Part shown: in pieces, positions 8,314 to 19,193 of the stretch
How positions within the stretch are numbered: position 1 is the first letter of the stretch
Layout: every line of letters starts with the position of its first letter
Source: Staphylococcus pettenkoferi
GTDB taxonomy: Bacteria; Bacillota; Bacilli; Staphylococcales; Staphylococcaceae
Assembly (NCBI RefSeq): GCF_026659735.1
Contig: NZ_JANSKK010000002.1
Location: forward strand, 372,001-436,000
Length of the DNA stretch: 64,000 nucleotides
Reading direction: 5' to 3'
Translations under genes and position numbers: made by a program
Notes under the pieces: generated by a model
Seen by the model: the letters and a program-made list of their open reading frames with translations, nothing else
Told to the model about the DNA's origin: nothing
The model's database searches: none

Positions 8314-10122
8314 TTAAGCTTTCATAAGCTTTTCAAAAGCATCTAATTTTTCTTCAAATACCTGACAAGCTTGTTCAATAGGTTCTGGAGTTGTCATATC
8401 TACGCCAGCGTTTTTCAGAATTTCAATTGGATAGTTAGAGCTACCTTTTTTCAGGAACTCATTAATATATCTTTCAACTGCAGGTTGACCTTCAGTTAAG
8501 ATTTGATGACTTAAACTTTGAGCCGCACTGTATCCAGTTGCATATTGATACACGTAATAGTTCATATAGAAATGAGGAATACGTGACCATTCTTTACTAA
8601 TCGCTTCATCTGTTTCAACTGCATCGCCGAAGTAAGTACGGTTTAACTCTGCATACTCTTGATTCATGCGCTCAGCAGTTAGTGGTTCACCTGCTTCTTC
8701 GATTTGGTGAATCTTATGCTCAAATTCCGCGAACATTGTTTGACGGAATAGCGTCGCACGGAAACGTTCTAACTCTTGGTTAAGTAAGAGCAAACGACGA
8801 TCGTCATCTAAGTGTTTATCCATGTAATCACTTAATAAAGCTTCGTTACATGTAGATGCTACTTCTGCTACGAAGATTGTATAGTCACTTGAGTTAGACG
8901 GTTGATGTTTACGACTGAAGTAACTATGTGCTGAATGACCAAATTCATGCACAAGCGTATATAAATCTGACACAGTGTTAGACCAGTTCAGAAGAATGAA
9001 TGGATTCGTTAAGTGCGCACCAGAAGAATAACCGCCTGAACGTTTACCTTTATTCTCGTAAACATCGACCCAGCGATTCTCTAATCCTTCTTTAACTACT
9101 TCCATATATTCTTCGCCCATAGGTTGAAGCGCTTCTAGCATCCATTTCTTCGCTTCTTCATATGGCATTTCAAATTTAACGTCTTTAACGAGTGGCGTAT
9201 ATAGGTCATACATCTTCATGTCGTCAAGACCAAGTAACTCTTTTCTCAATTGAGTATAACGGTGTAATAATGGAAGATATTTATGAACAGTTGCAACTAA
9301 GTTGTCATAAACTTCTTCAGGAATATGATTATTACTTAATGCTGCTTCACGCGCAGAGTTATAGTTATGTGTACGCGCATTAAAGACATTCTTCTTCACT
9401 TCACCAGCAAGCGTTGAGCTTAACGTGTTGTTGTAAGCACCATATTTAGCATATAAATTATCGTAAGCTGATTGACGTAACGTACGATCATCAGATTCTA
9501 AGCACTTGATAAATGTACCTTGTGTTAGAGGATGACGTTGTCCATCGGAGTCTACAGCATCTTCAAATTCTAAATCCGCATTACTAAACATTCCATAGAC
9601 ATTCTCTGGTGTAGATAAGGCATCTTGTGCTTCTGTAAGCAATTTCTCTTTATCCGCGCTTAACACGTGTGGACGTTTCTCATTGATGAGTTTCAAATCA
9701 AACTCATAGCGTTGAAGTCCTTCGTGTTCTTTAACGAACTGTTCAATCTTCTCTTCATCGATTTGTAAGATTTCTGGAATTAAGAAACTCCAACTTGAGC
9801 TAAACTTAATCACAAGTTGATGCGCGCGTGCCTCAAAGCCCGTATATTTACTATTAGCCGTATCTTGATCTTGCTTTAAGTGCGCATAAACGTAGACTTT
9901 CTCAAGTTTTGATACAAGCTCATCTTCAAGTGCTAACGCTTGATACAACGTTTCTGCACTATCGCCGAGATGACCTTTAAACTCTTGCTCTTTACCAATT
10001 TGCCCTTCAACTTCTTTAAAAGCTTCTTCAAAAGCTTCGTCGCTTTCAAATATCGTAGTTAGATCCCATGTATATTCTGGATATTTACGTTCTTGTTCTT
10101 CTCTTGTTAATTGTTGACTCAT
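8314..10122 (-). CDS. pepF: Oligoendopeptidase F (M3B zinc peptidase)
   Basis: Cytosolic zinc metallopeptidase that cleaves oligopeptides of roughly 7-17 residues. The protein is 602 aa, the standard PepF length. The zinc site is LVHEFGHSAH, with His392, Glu393 and His396; the third ligand is expected in the following helix (VAEVASTCNEALL). The N-terminal half is the helical M3 lid domain. GGAGG lies 9 nt before the ATG. The neighbouring Opp peptide importer supplies likely substrates, although the two are separated by coiA, mecA, spxA and trpS. In some bacteria PepF also degrades signal peptides, and in B. subtilis overexpression blocks sporulation signalling; neither is demonstrated here. 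Confidence 0.95.
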   Translation of the reverse strand: MSQQLTREEQERKYPEYTWDLTTIFESDEAFEEAFKEVEGQIGKEQEFKGHLGDSAETLYQALALEDELVSKLEKVYVYAHLKQDQDTANSKYTGFEARAHQLVIKFSSSWSFLIPEILQIDEEKIEQFVKEHEGLQRYEFDLKLINEKRPHVLSADKEKLLTEAQDALSTPENVYGMFSNADLEFEDAVDSDGQRHPLTQGTFIKCLESDDRTLRQSAYDNLYAKYGAYNNTLSSTLAGEVKKNVFNARTHNYNSAREAALSNNHIPEEVYDNLVATVHKYLPLLHRYTQLRKELLGLDDMKMYDLYTPLVKDVKFEMPYEEAKKWMLEALQPMGEEYMEVVKEGLENRWVDVYENKGKRSGGYSSGAHLTNPFILLNWSNTVSDLYTLVHEFGHSAHSYFSRKHQPSNSSDYTIFVAEVASTCNEALLSDYMDKHLDDDRRLLLLNQELERFRATLFRQTMFAEFEHKIHQIEEAGEPLTAERMNQEYAELNRTYFGDAVETDEAISKEWSRIPHFYMNYYVYQYATGYSAAQSLSHQILTEGQPAVERYINEFLKKGSSNYPIEILKNAGVDMTTPEPIEQACQVFEEKLDAFEKLMKA

Positions 10123-10196
10123 AACTGTAAACCTCCTACATATTCATATTAATACAATTTTCTCACGTCAATCTGATTTTTGCACGTTAAAAGCGA

Positions 10197-11171
10197 CTAC
10201 TCTTCCATGATTACATTTTGTATTACACTTCTATAACCATCAATGAGTTGTTCCTCAATTTCTTGGCAATTCGGAATCGCATGAATAAAATGACGAAATT
10301 GAAATAATCCATGGGTATATTGAGATGGTGCCACCTCTAACTTCTGCATATAACAATATTGCAGTTGCCAAGCGACAGGATGCGTTCGAATGTACAATTG
10401 ATGAGGTAGGATAAAGCCTGGCATTGAATTCACTTGTCGTTGGCTCCACTGCAAGTGATACATCGCATTTAAAGTAGGTTCATGTACGTTGTTCTGACGT
10501 CGACACATTTGTATATAGCGCTCCACACGTCGATCACTTAATTTATACAAATTCGTTGTTGCTGCTTCCTCACTTTTACAAAATAACTCATCCACTGTCA
10601 TCGGCCGTTTATTACCTACAAACCACTGGCCACCTATATATTGAATTTCCGAAATACCTACAAGACTCTGATGTTGATCCGACCACGCGATTAATCGCCT
10701 TGTCACAGGATTTAAACATGCGCTTTGAAGTTGTTGCAGTTTCATTCGTCTTTGATAAGTCTTTGGCTCAAGCACAATCCAAATTACTTCATAACCTTGG
10801 TCTTCCAACCCTGTCGTTCGTGCTTGCAGAACTTCTAGAGGGATGGAAGAGAATTGAATTTCAATAGCGTAAGTATGATCAACAATGAGATCAGGGCGTT
10901 GCTGTATCTGAGCCACGGGTTGTTCCACTTCCACATAATATCCTTTTTGTACCAACTGTTGAGCAAGAACATATTTCGCATTATAATGCGCCATAGATTC
11001 TGAACTGTTGTTTAAACATACACTTTTTACTTTGTGCGCAAAATGGGGCTTTACCTTTGTTCCTCTTCTAAAAATCACCGTACCTCGACAGTCTGGGCAA
11101 CAATAGCGCTCTCCTCTCATCGCATTAAAAGCAAACACGACTTCTCCTCCTGTATTCAGTGCACATAACAT
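10197..11171 (-). CDS. coiA: Competence protein CoiA
   Basis: A 324-aa CoiA family protein, required for DNA processing or recombination during natural transformation in streptococci. The N-terminus has a zinc-finger-like pair (RYCCPDCRGTVIFRRGT) and a PHFAHK motif. The middle holds a nuclease-like core RPDLIVDHTYAIEIQFSS...YEVIWIV, consistent with the PD-(D/E)XK assignment of the family. The ATG at 11171 has GAGGTG 7 nt upstream. It lies between pepF and mecA on the same strand. In S. aureus this gene belongs to the SigH/ComK competence set; I found no convincing ComK box here, so activity in this species is unknown. Confidence 0.9.
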   Translation of the reverse strand: MLCALNTGGEVVFAFNAMRGERYCCPDCRGTVIFRRGTKVKPHFAHKVKSVCLNNSSESMAHYNAKYVLAQQLVQKGYYVEVEQPVAQIQQRPDLIVDHTYAIEIQFSSIPLEVLQARTTGLEDQGYEVIWIVLEPKTYQRRMKLQQLQSACLNPVTRRLIAWSDQHQSLVGISEIQYIGGQWFVGNKRPMTVDELFCKSEEAATTNLYKLSDRRVERYIQMCRRQNNVHEPTLNAMYHLQWSQRQVNSMPGFILPHQLYIRTHPVAWQLQYCYMQKLEVAPSQYTHGLFQFRHFIHAIPNCQEIEEQLIDGYRSVIQNVIMEE

Positions 11172-11292
11172 TAAGTTTCACCTCACTTATATACACGAAG
11201 AAGTGACGTGAATTACTTTTACAAAAGTTAACTTTCTTAAAAAAATAAGAAGCGCAGCGATTCGACTTATCCTCGCAACTCTCTCAGAACAT

Positions 11293-11400
11293 AAAAAAAG
11301 GGAGTGAGACAGAAATCTACTTAATTTCATAGTCTCACCCCCACAAGGATGTCTAGAATTTGAGACACCGATAGTTATCTCAAGTACAGACAGCTACTGC
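11293..11400 (-). repeat. Family A double-hairpin repeat, copy A1
   Basis: Minus-strand copy starting GCAGTAGCTGTCTG. Hairpin 1 has arms TTGAGA/TCTCAA. Hairpin 2 is GGGGGTGAGAC ... GTCTCACTCCC followed by seven T's. Positioned 39 bp after mecA in the same orientation, this copy probably acts as the mecA terminator. Confidence 0.85.
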
Positions 11401-11439
11401 ACGAAATATCTGTTTCGCACACTTATTTATATTGATTTA

Positions 11440-12153
11440 TTATCCTGCATTATCGTCAAAGTAACGTCTTACCTGTGCAGTGACATTGTGACTCATAATA
11501 ATCTTAGCATAGTCGTTTAAGAATACTTCGGTCTTGTCAGATGGACTCGCAAATTCGAGCAACTGACTATAACTGTCATTAATAACTTCTTGGTTAACCG
11601 TATCGTCGAAGTGAATCATATAATAGTATTCGTTGTCTAAGCTATAGAGTAAGTCTTCGAAGTCACGCGTTGGTAAGTTGTGATGATGTGCAAAGTAAAT
11701 TAATTCTTCTAAGTCATTGAACTTCACGAGTAAAGTTTGAACACTTCGTGGTTGTGAAGTTTGTTCTTCTGATTGACCTTTAGAAGATGAAGATTGTTTC
11801 TGTTCAAAGATATCTTCTAAACTTGCGTCTTGATCAAGTGTTTGAGACAGTAAGTCCGTCACTTGATGGTTAAGATTGTTAGCGTCATCATCAGACATAT
11901 TCATCATATCATCATTTTTAGATTTAGAAATTGTTACTTCTACGCCCTTTTCAAATGCATGTACTTGTATCCATAATGGGCCTTCCACTACGAAGTCTTC
12001 TTCCTCATTGATCTCTTCCATCATATTCCAGAAGAACTCTTCTCCGCGTTTACGGTCTGCCCATAAATCTTCTTTTTTAAAACCTCTGGCTTCGATATCA
12101 CTATAAGTTATATATAATTTGACTGTTGTGTCATCAACGCGTTCTATTCTCAT
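11440..12153 (-). CDS. mecA: MecA adaptor of ClpCP
   Basis: Adaptor protein that delivers substrates to the ClpC-ClpP protease and assembles the ClpC hexamer. The protein is 237 aa. The N-terminal substrate-binding domain (MRIERVDDTTVKLYITYSDI ... GPLWIQVHAFEKGVEVTISKS) is followed by a polar, low-complexity linker (about 105-145, rich in Ser, Gln and Glu) and the C-terminal ClpC-binding domain ending SHNVTAQVRRYF. Two ATGs precede the frame; the one at 12153 matches the S. aureus start. The linker is the least conserved part relative to S. aureus. It is unrelated to the methicillin-resistance gene of the same name. Spx is encoded just upstream. Confidence 0.95.
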   Translation of the reverse strand: MRIERVDDTTVKLYITYSDIEARGFKKEDLWADRKRGEEFFWNMMEEINEEEDFVVEGPLWIQVHAFEKGVEVTISKSKNDDMMNMSDDDANNLNHQVTDLLSQTLDQDASLEDIFEQKQSSSSKGQSEEQTSQPRSVQTLLVKFNDLEELIYFAHHHNLPTRDFEDLLYSLDNEYYYMIHFDDTVNQEVINDSYSQLLEFASPSDKTEVFLNDYAKIIMSHNVTAQVRRYFDDNAG

Positions 12154-12292
12154 TATCATCTCACTCCTTAACAGTCGATGAATAGTATCATTATTGTATT
12201 AGAACGTTCGGAGAAATACAATTGTTTTGTTTGATTAAATTTCACTATTGATTTATGACTTCTCACTATAACATATACCCTTCGCATCGCCC

Positions 12293-12321
12293 AAAAAAAC
12301 AGCACTTCCACTGAGTGCTGT
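12293..12321 (-). terminator. spxA terminator
   Basis: On the minus strand ACAGCACT-cagtgga-AGTGCTGT is followed by seven T's, 113 bp after the spxA stop codon. The 3' UTR between them shows no other feature. Confidence 0.85.
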
Positions 12322-12433
12322 CGACAGAAGAGACGTGCTATATGCTTGTTAAAAATCTTAAAACAATGAAGAAACCACAAAGTATGTACGACGTAGTACA
12401 GACTTCATGGTCCCGTGAAATAGTGTATTGAAA

Positions 12434-12829
12434 TTAGTCCACCATACGTTGCGCTTCTTGTAATTGGAAAGTACGAACCTTTCTCGGTAAGAAACGTCTG
12501 ATTTCATCTTCATTGTAACCCACTTGAAGACGTTTTTCGTCTAAGATAATTGGTCGGCGTAATAAACCTGGATTATCTTGAATAATAGTATATAAGTCTT
12601 GAAGTGGCAACGCATCAATATCTACATTTAACTTCTGATATGTTTTAGAACGTGTAGAGATGATTTCGTCTGTTCCGTCTTCAGTCATTTTAAGAATTTG
12701 TTTAATTTCGTCTATTGTTAAGTGTTCAGAAAAAATATTACGCTCCGTATACGGAATGTCATGTTCTTGTAACCATGCTTTCGCTTTACGGCAAGATGTG
12801 CAACTTGGTGAAGTAAATAATGTTACCAT
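12434..12829 (-). CDS. spxA: Redox-responsive transcription regulator Spx
   Basis: ArsC-family regulator that binds the RNA polymerase alpha C-terminal domain and redirects transcription to thiol-stress genes (thioredoxin, thioredoxin reductase). The protein is 131 aa, with the CXXC redox switch at Cys10-Cys13 ([10 protein letters not shown]) and the RRPIILD motif. It is almost identical to S. aureus Spx, as expected for an essential regulator. The frame opens at a GTG (12838), but that lies within the GGAGAGTGAG ribosome site; the ATG at 12829 gives [10 protein letters not shown]. Its level is set by YjbH/ClpXP, and yjbH lies 5 kb away. It is followed by a strong terminator, so it is mainly monocistronic. 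Confidence 0.97.
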   Translation of the reverse strand: MVTLFTSPSCTSCRKAKAWLQEHDIPYTERNIFSEHLTIDEIKQILKMTEDGTDEIISTRSKTYQKLNVDIDALPLQDLYTIIQDNPGLLRRPIILDEKRLQVGYNEDEIRRFLPRKVRTFQLQEAQRMVD

Positions 12830-13240
12830 ACATCTCACTCTCCTATTATATGAATCTTATTTCTAATTATTCACATTATTTATTTGACTAAGAAATTCAA
12901 GGGGTTCAACCCGACTGCGATTGCCTCTAAATTTATCATAAAGTCCTTGACTTGAAATCTTAGGCTGTACATCTTAAAGTATACTACATAGTTCAAATAA
13001 GACATCGTACTTAAGACCTAGTCTATGAATATCAGTACAAGCAACCTTTTATGAAAATCTATCAACAATCTATACCACTCATTTCAAATGATATAGTCTT
13101 CTTAATCATACAATTACATTCTACCCTGATAACATTAAAATTAAATGAGAATTAGTTAATAAAAACTAAAGAATTGTTAAAGTCTCATTAATCTTGAGTT
13201 TCAAGTCATCATAAGCCTCTTATCTATAGTCTAACATAAC
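12830..13240. other. Divergent spacer between spxA and trpS
   Basis: About 410 AT-rich bases. It must hold the spxA promoters, but no single one stands out. I looked for the T-box hallmark AGGGTGG..ACCGCG before trpS and did not find it, so a tRNA-sensing leader is not supported. No ORF with a ribosome site was found. Confidence 0.5.
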
Positions 13241-13268
13241 TTACAAACGATTGAAATACTGTTATAAT
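13241..13268 (+). promoter_or_regulatory. Probable trpS promoter
   Basis: TTACAA (13241-13246), 16-nt spacer, TATAAT (13263-13268), 45 bp before the trpS start codon. Confidence 0.55.
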
Positions 13269-13283
13269 GAGTATCATACTTAG

Positions 13284-14306
<1,023 letters not shown>

Positions 14307-14313
14307 TTAATTT

Positions 14314-14370
14314 AAAATACCTTCGCTTATTGAAGTGCATTAATGAGGCTTCCAAGGGCGAAGGTATTTT
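14314..14370 (+). terminator. trpS terminator, long-loop hairpin
   Basis: AAAATACCTTCGC (14314-14326) pairs exactly with GCGAAGGTATTTT (14358-14370) around a 31-nt loop. It is a 13-bp stem ending in T's and is nearly symmetric, so it may work from both sides. Confidence 0.65.
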
Positions 14371-14376
14371 ATGCCT

Positions 14377-14415
14377 AAAAAAGCGCCCCGATAAATGGAA
14401 ATCGGAGCGCTTTTT
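14377..14415. terminator. Bidirectional terminator between trpS and oppA
   Basis: AGCGCcCCGAT/ATCGGaGCGCT hairpin with AAAAAA on the left and TTTTT on the right. It can stop trpS transcripts on the plus strand and oppA transcripts on the minus strand. Confidence 0.85.
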
Positions 14416-14419
14416 AAAT

Positions 14420-16087
14420 TTATTCATCTTTTTTCTTTTTGCCTGTTTTGCGGTCAATGCTTTTGTCGATGTGAACATTTTTTAATGAATAATCCCCACC
14501 AATTTGATGGTATTCAATACCTTTTACCTGCGGATTTCGTAAATAAGCTTTACCTTGTTGATAAATTGGCGCTACTGGCGCTTCGTTTAATAAGAGTTCT
14601 TCAGCTTCTCGTAATTTATTGATACGCTGTTTTTCTTTAGTAAGTAATGGACCATCTGCTTCTTTCAACATTTTATCAAATTGAGGATTACTCCAATCGG
14701 TATTATTCTGTGCATTACCCTTCGTCATTGTTTCAAGGAAAGAAGTTGGGTCTGGAAAATCAGGTGACCAACCTGCTAACGACATTTCATACTGCATTGA
14801 TAATTCCGAATTGACTTTTTGTTTAAATGGCATTTGTTTAATTTTTACCGTAATGCCTGGTAAGTTTTTCTCTAAATCTGATTTAATAAATTCTGCTGAA
14901 ATTTTCGCACTAGGTGTGTCTTGTACATTTACAGTGAAGGTAATTTTATCTTTACCTAATGCTTTCTTCGCTTTATCTAAATGTTGCCGTGCTTCTTTGA
15001 CATTATACTTCAATGGTGATTTAACCGTTTCTGCATAATCTTTCGTACTATTCGGTAATAACGCAGTTTCTTTAGCTGTAAAGTTATCGAATGGTTTTGA
15101 ACCATCACCTAGTACTGAATCCACATAAGATTTCTTATTAATTGCTTGGGAAATAGCAATACGCAAATCTTTATTCTTAAAATCTGGGAACTCTTTCTCA
15201 TTCATTTTAAGGAAGAAAGTCCCTGCGTTTAGCTTTTTAAATAGTCCAGGGTTATCTTTATATTTGTCAACTTGCTCTGAAGTAATTTCAGTGTTGTCTA
15301 CAGAACCCGTATCATACAGGGAAGCACCTGCTTGTTGGTCTTTTAGGATTTTAAAGTTTACTTTATCGAGTTTCACATTCTTTTTATCCCAATATTGATC
15401 GTTTTTGACCATTGTAATTTTATCTTCAGCTTTCCAGTCTTTCATTTTAAAAGGGCCATTATAGACCGCTTTGTCAGCACCCGTACCATATTGATCTCCT
15501 TCTTTTTTAGCAACTTTCTCATCTTGTGGCATGTATGTACCAAAGGCGAGGAGTTCTTTGAAATAAGGTACCGGTTTTTCTAAGTCGATTTGCAGTTTAT
15601 ATTTATTAAGTGCTTTAACACCTAAGTCTTTGACGGGCTTTTTACCACTATTGACATCTTCTGCATTCTTAAGATAATTCATAATAAAGGCATACTCTGA
15701 ACCTGTCTTCGGATCTACCGCTTTGCGCCAACTATAAACAAAGTCATTCGCTGTTACTGGATCTCCATTAGACCACTTTGCATCGTGACGCAAATCAATG
15801 GTATAGCGCTTCTCATCTTTAGAAATCTTCGGTTCACCTTTTGCAACACCTGGGATTGCTTTGTCGTTCTTATCTAAAGTATATAACCCTTCATATACTT
15901 GAGTGTATGTTGTGAATGACACATTATCTGAAGCCATGACATTATCTAACGTACTCATATCCTGAGTTAAGGTGCTACGATAAACTTGTCCTTCATTGTC
16001 GTATAGACCGCCACCTTTACCACACCCACTCAAGACGAAAGCTGCCGCAATGAGGGTGCCGACAATCTTAGTGCACTTGAATTTCAT
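14420..16087 (-). CDS. oppA: Oligopeptide-binding lipoprotein OppA
   Basis: Extracellular substrate-binding lipoprotein of the Opp ABC peptide importer (SBP_bac_5 family), 555 aa. The signal peptide ends in lipobox LSGC with lipidated Cys22, followed by GKGGG. The frame extends 31 codons upstream inside oppF, but the ATG at 16087, with GGAGGGG upstream, starts at the signal peptide. Family motifs seen: RHDAKWSNGDPVTANDFVYSW and VYNGPFKMKDW. The reading frame begins 20 bp inside the end of oppF, so the two are coupled. It is the last gene of oppBCDFA, the layout of staphylococcal Opp-3, the main nutritional peptide transporter of S. aureus. Confidence 0.94.
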   Translation of the reverse strand: MKFKCTKIVGTLIAAAFVLSGCGKGGGLYDNEGQVYRSTLTQDMSTLDNVMASDNVSFTTYTQVYEGLYTLDKNDKAIPGVAKGEPKISKDEKRYTIDLRHDAKWSNGDPVTANDFVYSWRKAVDPKTGSEYAFIMNYLKNAEDVNSGKKPVKDLGVKALNKYKLQIDLEKPVPYFKELLAFGTYMPQDEKVAKKEGDQYGTGADKAVYNGPFKMKDWKAEDKITMVKNDQYWDKKNVKLDKVNFKILKDQQAGASLYDTGSVDNTEITSEQVDKYKDNPGLFKKLNAGTFFLKMNEKEFPDFKNKDLRIAISQAINKKSYVDSVLGDGSKPFDNFTAKETALLPNSTKDYAETVKSPLKYNVKEARQHLDKAKKALGKDKITFTVNVQDTPSAKISAEFIKSDLEKNLPGITVKIKQMPFKQKVNSELSMQYEMSLAGWSPDFPDPTSFLETMTKGNAQNNTDWSNPQFDKMLKEADGPLLTKEKQRINKLREAEELLLNEAPVAPIYQQGKAYLRNPQVKGIEYHQIGGDYSLKNVHIDKSIDRKTGKKKKDE

Positions 16088-17042
16088 CTGCGTCCCCTCC
16101 TTTATCTTGTCGCGTGTTGATGTGCTTACGTAATTCAGCCGCTTCAGCTTCTGTAGTAAAGACGTAATGTCCGTTCTCAATTTCGTTCAGTTGACGTTCT
16201 CCATCTTTACCATCTTCTTTATAAGTCATTCTCGTACGCGTACGCTCACTTTCTGGATCTGGTTGAGGTACTGCTGACAATAGTGATTGTGTATAAGCAT
16301 GTAATGGGCGGTTATAAATATCCTCTGCTTTCCCTATTTCGACAATTTTACCAAAATGCATCACCGCAATACGGTCTGAAATATATTTCACCATCGACAA
16401 ATCATGGGCGATAAATAAGAAAGTGATATTGCGCTCACATTGTAGTTTCAGCAACAAGTTAACTACCTGTGCTTGAATCGACACATCAAGTGCAGAAATC
16501 GGTTCGTCTGCAATAATAAACTCAGGTTCAACTGCTAGTGCACGCGCGATACCGATACGTTGACGCTGACCACCAGAGAATTCGTGCGGATAACGGTTGG
16601 CATGCTCTTTGTTAAGCCCTACCGTTTCTAATAAATCATAGACGCGTCGCTTACGATCCTTACGACTCGTCGCTAATTTATGAATATCAATCCCTTCAGC
16701 GATAATATCCATAACTTTAAGACGAGGATTTAGCGAAGCGTAGGGATCTTGGAAGATCATTTGAATTCTCTTATTAAATTTCAACGATTGCTTACGTGAT
16801 TTGATATTTTTAATATTTGTTCCGTCGTAGAAGATATCTCCGCTCGTAATATCATTCAATTTAATAATCGCTTTCCCTGTTGTCGATTTACCGCAACCTG
16901 ATTCTCCAACAAGTCCAAATGTCTCACCTTTAAAGATATCAAAGGAAATATCGTTGATGGCACGGACTTCGTTACGTTTACCTTGGTTAAAGTATTGCTT
17001 TAAATGCTTGACTTGTACGAGCACTTCTTGATTATTCTCCAT
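16068..17042 (-). CDS. oppF: Oligopeptide ABC transporter ATPase OppF
   Basis: Second ATP-binding subunit of the Opp importer, 324 aa, on the cytoplasmic face of the membrane. Walker A is GESGCGKS (46-53), the signature is FSGGQRQR, Walker B is [12 protein letters not shown] and the H-loop is AHDLS. The C-terminal oligopeptide-transporter extension ([13 protein letters not shown]) marks the Opp/Dpp class and commonly carries a cysteine-rich region in other species; I do not see cysteines there. The ATG at 17042 overlaps the oppD end by 11 bp. Confidence 0.95.
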   Translation of the reverse strand: MENNQEVLVQVKHLKQYFNQGKRNEVRAINDISFDIFKGETFGLVGESGCGKSTTGKAIIKLNDITSGDIFYDGTNIKNIKSRKQSLKFNKRIQMIFQDPYASLNPRLKVMDIIAEGIDIHKLATSRKDRKRRVYDLLETVGLNKEHANRYPHEFSGGQRQRIGIARALAVEPEFIIADEPISALDVSIQAQVVNLLLKLQCERNITFLFIAHDLSMVKYISDRIAVMHFGKIVEIGKAEDIYNRPLHAYTQSLLSAVPQPDPESERTRTRMTYKEDGKDGERQLNEIENGHYVFTTEAEAAELRKHINTRQDKGGDADEIQVH

Positions 17043-18114
17043 CAAACGACACCCTTTCTACCTGCTTCGGTTGAGTATAGTTGTTCGGCATAGTTCTCAA
17101 TCGTTTACGTACCATCTCAGGTGGTTCAACATGAGGCGCACGTGCATCGAGTAACCATGATCTCACGAAATGTGTTGGTGACACTTTGAACCATGGTGGC
17201 ATGAGCTTGAAGTCAATTTCTAATGCATAAGGACTTCTCTCAGCAAATGCGTCGCCTTTCGGTGGATGTAATAAATCCGGAGGTGTACCAGGAATCGCAA
17301 GTAATTCCGTATCTGATCCAGTTTCTAAGTCTGGCATTGATGATAGTAATCCCCATGTGTATGGATGCTTCGGATCGTAGAAGATTTCATCCACTTCTCC
17401 TGTCTCCACCATTTGACCGCCATACATAATTGCGACACGATTAGCTACGTTTGCTACTACTCCCAAATCGTGTGTGATAAAAATAATGGAAGTTTCGATC
17501 TTTTTCTGTAACGATTTCATCAAATCTAAGATCTGCGCTTGCATCGTTACATCTAGTGCTGTCGTTGGCTCATCGGCAATCAATATCTTCGGTTCACACG
17601 CCAAAGCTGTTGCGATAACGATACGTTGCCGTTGACCTCCTGAGAATTGATGCGGATAAGCATTAAATCGTTGTTCTGCGTGAGGTAGACCCACTAAATT
17701 CAGAATTTCTAGTGCACGTTTTTTCGCTTCACTTTTACTATAATTTCGATGTTTCATCAGTGGTTCCATAACTTGCTTTCCAATCTTCATCGTCGGATTG
17801 AGTGACGTCATCGGATCTTGGAAGATCATCGAAATATCTTTTCCTCTCAATTTAATGAGTTCTTTCTCAGTCTTCTGAGTTAAGTCTTCACCGAGAAACT
17901 TTATACTTCCCTTTTTAATACGACCTGTGTCGCCTTGGAAGAGTTTCGTAATCGCTTTCGTCGTCACGGATTTACCTGAACCCGATTCGCCGACAATTGC
18001 TAAGGTCTCCCCTTTGTTTAAATAGAAGTCAACACCACGTACTGCTTGCACTTCCCCTGCGCTAATATCAAAGGACACATGCAAATCATTGATTTCTAAT
18101 ATTCTCTCTGACAT
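17032..18114 (-). CDS. oppD: Oligopeptide ABC transporter ATPase OppD
   Basis: ATP-binding subunit partnered with OppF, 360 aa. Walker A is GESGSGKS (42-49), the signature is FSGGQRQR, Walker B is LIADEPTTALD and the switch is THDLGV. The C-terminal portion (PGTPPDLLHPPKGDAFAERS) is the typical oligopeptide ABC C-terminal domain, although the usual cysteines of its 4Fe-4S-binding variants are absent. It starts 17 bp after oppC and overlaps oppF, consistent with stoichiometric expression. Confidence 0.95.
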   Translation of the reverse strand: MSERILEINDLHVSFDISAGEVQAVRGVDFYLNKGETLAIVGESGSGKSVTTKAITKLFQGDTGRIKKGSIKFLGEDLTQKTEKELIKLRGKDISMIFQDPMTSLNPTMKIGKQVMEPLMKHRNYSKSEAKKRALEILNLVGLPHAEQRFNAYPHQFSGGQRQRIVIATALACEPKILIADEPTTALDVTMQAQILDLMKSLQKKIETSIIFITHDLGVVANVANRVAIMYGGQMVETGEVDEIFYDPKHPYTWGLLSSMPDLETGSDTELLAIPGTPPDLLHPPKGDAFAERSPYALEIDFKLMPPWFKVSPTHFVRSWLLDARAPHVEPPEMVRKRLRTMPNNYTQPKQVERVSFDGE

Positions 18115-18131
18115 AATTTCTGCCCCCTTTA

Positions 18132-19193
18132 TTATTTACGCATCTTCGGATCGAATGCATCACGCAGTCCATCACTAAATAGATAGAAGAAGAGTATGAG
18201 TAAACTCAATAAGATTGCTGGTATAAAGAGCTCATGTGGATGGATTAAGAGCATTTGACGTCCATCGTTAACGAGCGAGCCAAGCGATGTTTTTGGCGCT
18301 GGTACACCGATACCGATAAAGCTAAGGAACGCTTCAAAGAAGATTGCACTAGGTACGGTAAACATTGATGTAACGATGATAGAACCTAAAGCGTTCGGTA
18401 AGATATGTCGGAATATCAGTTTGAGCTTAGATGTTCCCAACGTGCGTGACGCTAGGACAAATTCTTGGTTTTTTAACTTTAAAAATGATCCACGAACGAC
18501 ACGGCTCATACCTATCCACCCTGTCACGGTCATCGCTAAGATAATCGTCCATAAAGATGGTTCAAAGATAAGCACGAATAGGATCACGACAATTAAGTTT
18601 GGAATCGACGCGATAATTTCGATCAACCGCTGCATAAAGTTGTCTATCCTACCTCCAAAGAATCCTGAAATCGCGCCGTAGACTACGCCGACGAAGATGT
18701 CGAGTAAGGCAGCTGCTACACCGATAAAGAGTGAAACTTGCGTACCTTGCCATGTACGTGTCCACATGTCACGGCCTAACTGGTCAGTCCCAAACCAGAA
18801 GTTCTCTTTCACACCTGCTTTCTTATAAGCGTCGTGTCCGTCAGCACCTTGACCATCAAACGGTAAAAAGTGAATGTGGTCTAATACTGGGATCTTCGCT
18901 GGTAGGTTGCGTCGTTGCACATCTTGTTCTGCATAATCATGATCACTCAATAGTGGACCTACAAATGCGAATATAATAATGAGTAGTAAACCAATCATAC
19001 CGACGACAGCTAATTTATTACGTCGCAGTTGGTCCCACGCGTCTTGCCAGAAGCTCTTACTCTCACGTTGTAACTCTGGCTCTTTCTCTAAATTACGTTC
19101 ACTTCTGATGAAATCATCTGCCATAATCCCTTCAGAGGTATGAGTCATCACTGAATTCGTTTCTGGAGTCCCTGTATCTTTCTTCTTCATCAT
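18132..19193 (-). CDS. oppC: Oligopeptide permease OppC
   Basis: Membrane-spanning permease subunit, 353 aa. After a polar N-terminal tail of about 70 residues, a first membrane helix (LAVVGMIGLLLIIIFAFVGP) is followed by an extracytoplasmic loop and five further helices. The ABC permease EAA-type loop is visible around ASRTLGTSKLKLIFRHILPN. The ATG at 19193 overlaps the oppB stop codon (ATGA), with GGAGG 9 nt upstream. It forms the channel together with OppB. Confidence 0.94.
   Translation of the reverse strand: MMKKKDTGTPETNSVMTHTSEGIMADDFIRSERNLEKEPELQRESKSFWQDAWDQLRRNKLAVVGMIGLLLIIIFAFVGPLLSDHDYAEQDVQRRNLPAKIPVLDHIHFLPFDGQGADGHDAYKKAGVKENFWFGTDQLGRDMWTRTWQGTQVSLFIGVAAALLDIFVGVVYGAISGFFGGRIDNFMQRLIEIIASIPNLIVVILFVLIFEPSLWTIILAMTVTGWIGMSRVVRGSFLKLKNQEFVLASRTLGTSKLKLIFRHILPNALGSIIVTSMFTVPSAIFFEAFLSFIGIGVPAPKTSLGSLVNDGRQMLLIHPHELFIPAILLSLLILFFYLFSDGLRDAFDPKMRK

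Noticed and set aside
12168-12380. Possible 70-aa gene after spxA on the minus strand
   Set aside because: It overlaps the spxA terminator and has no ribosome site or similarity that I recognise.
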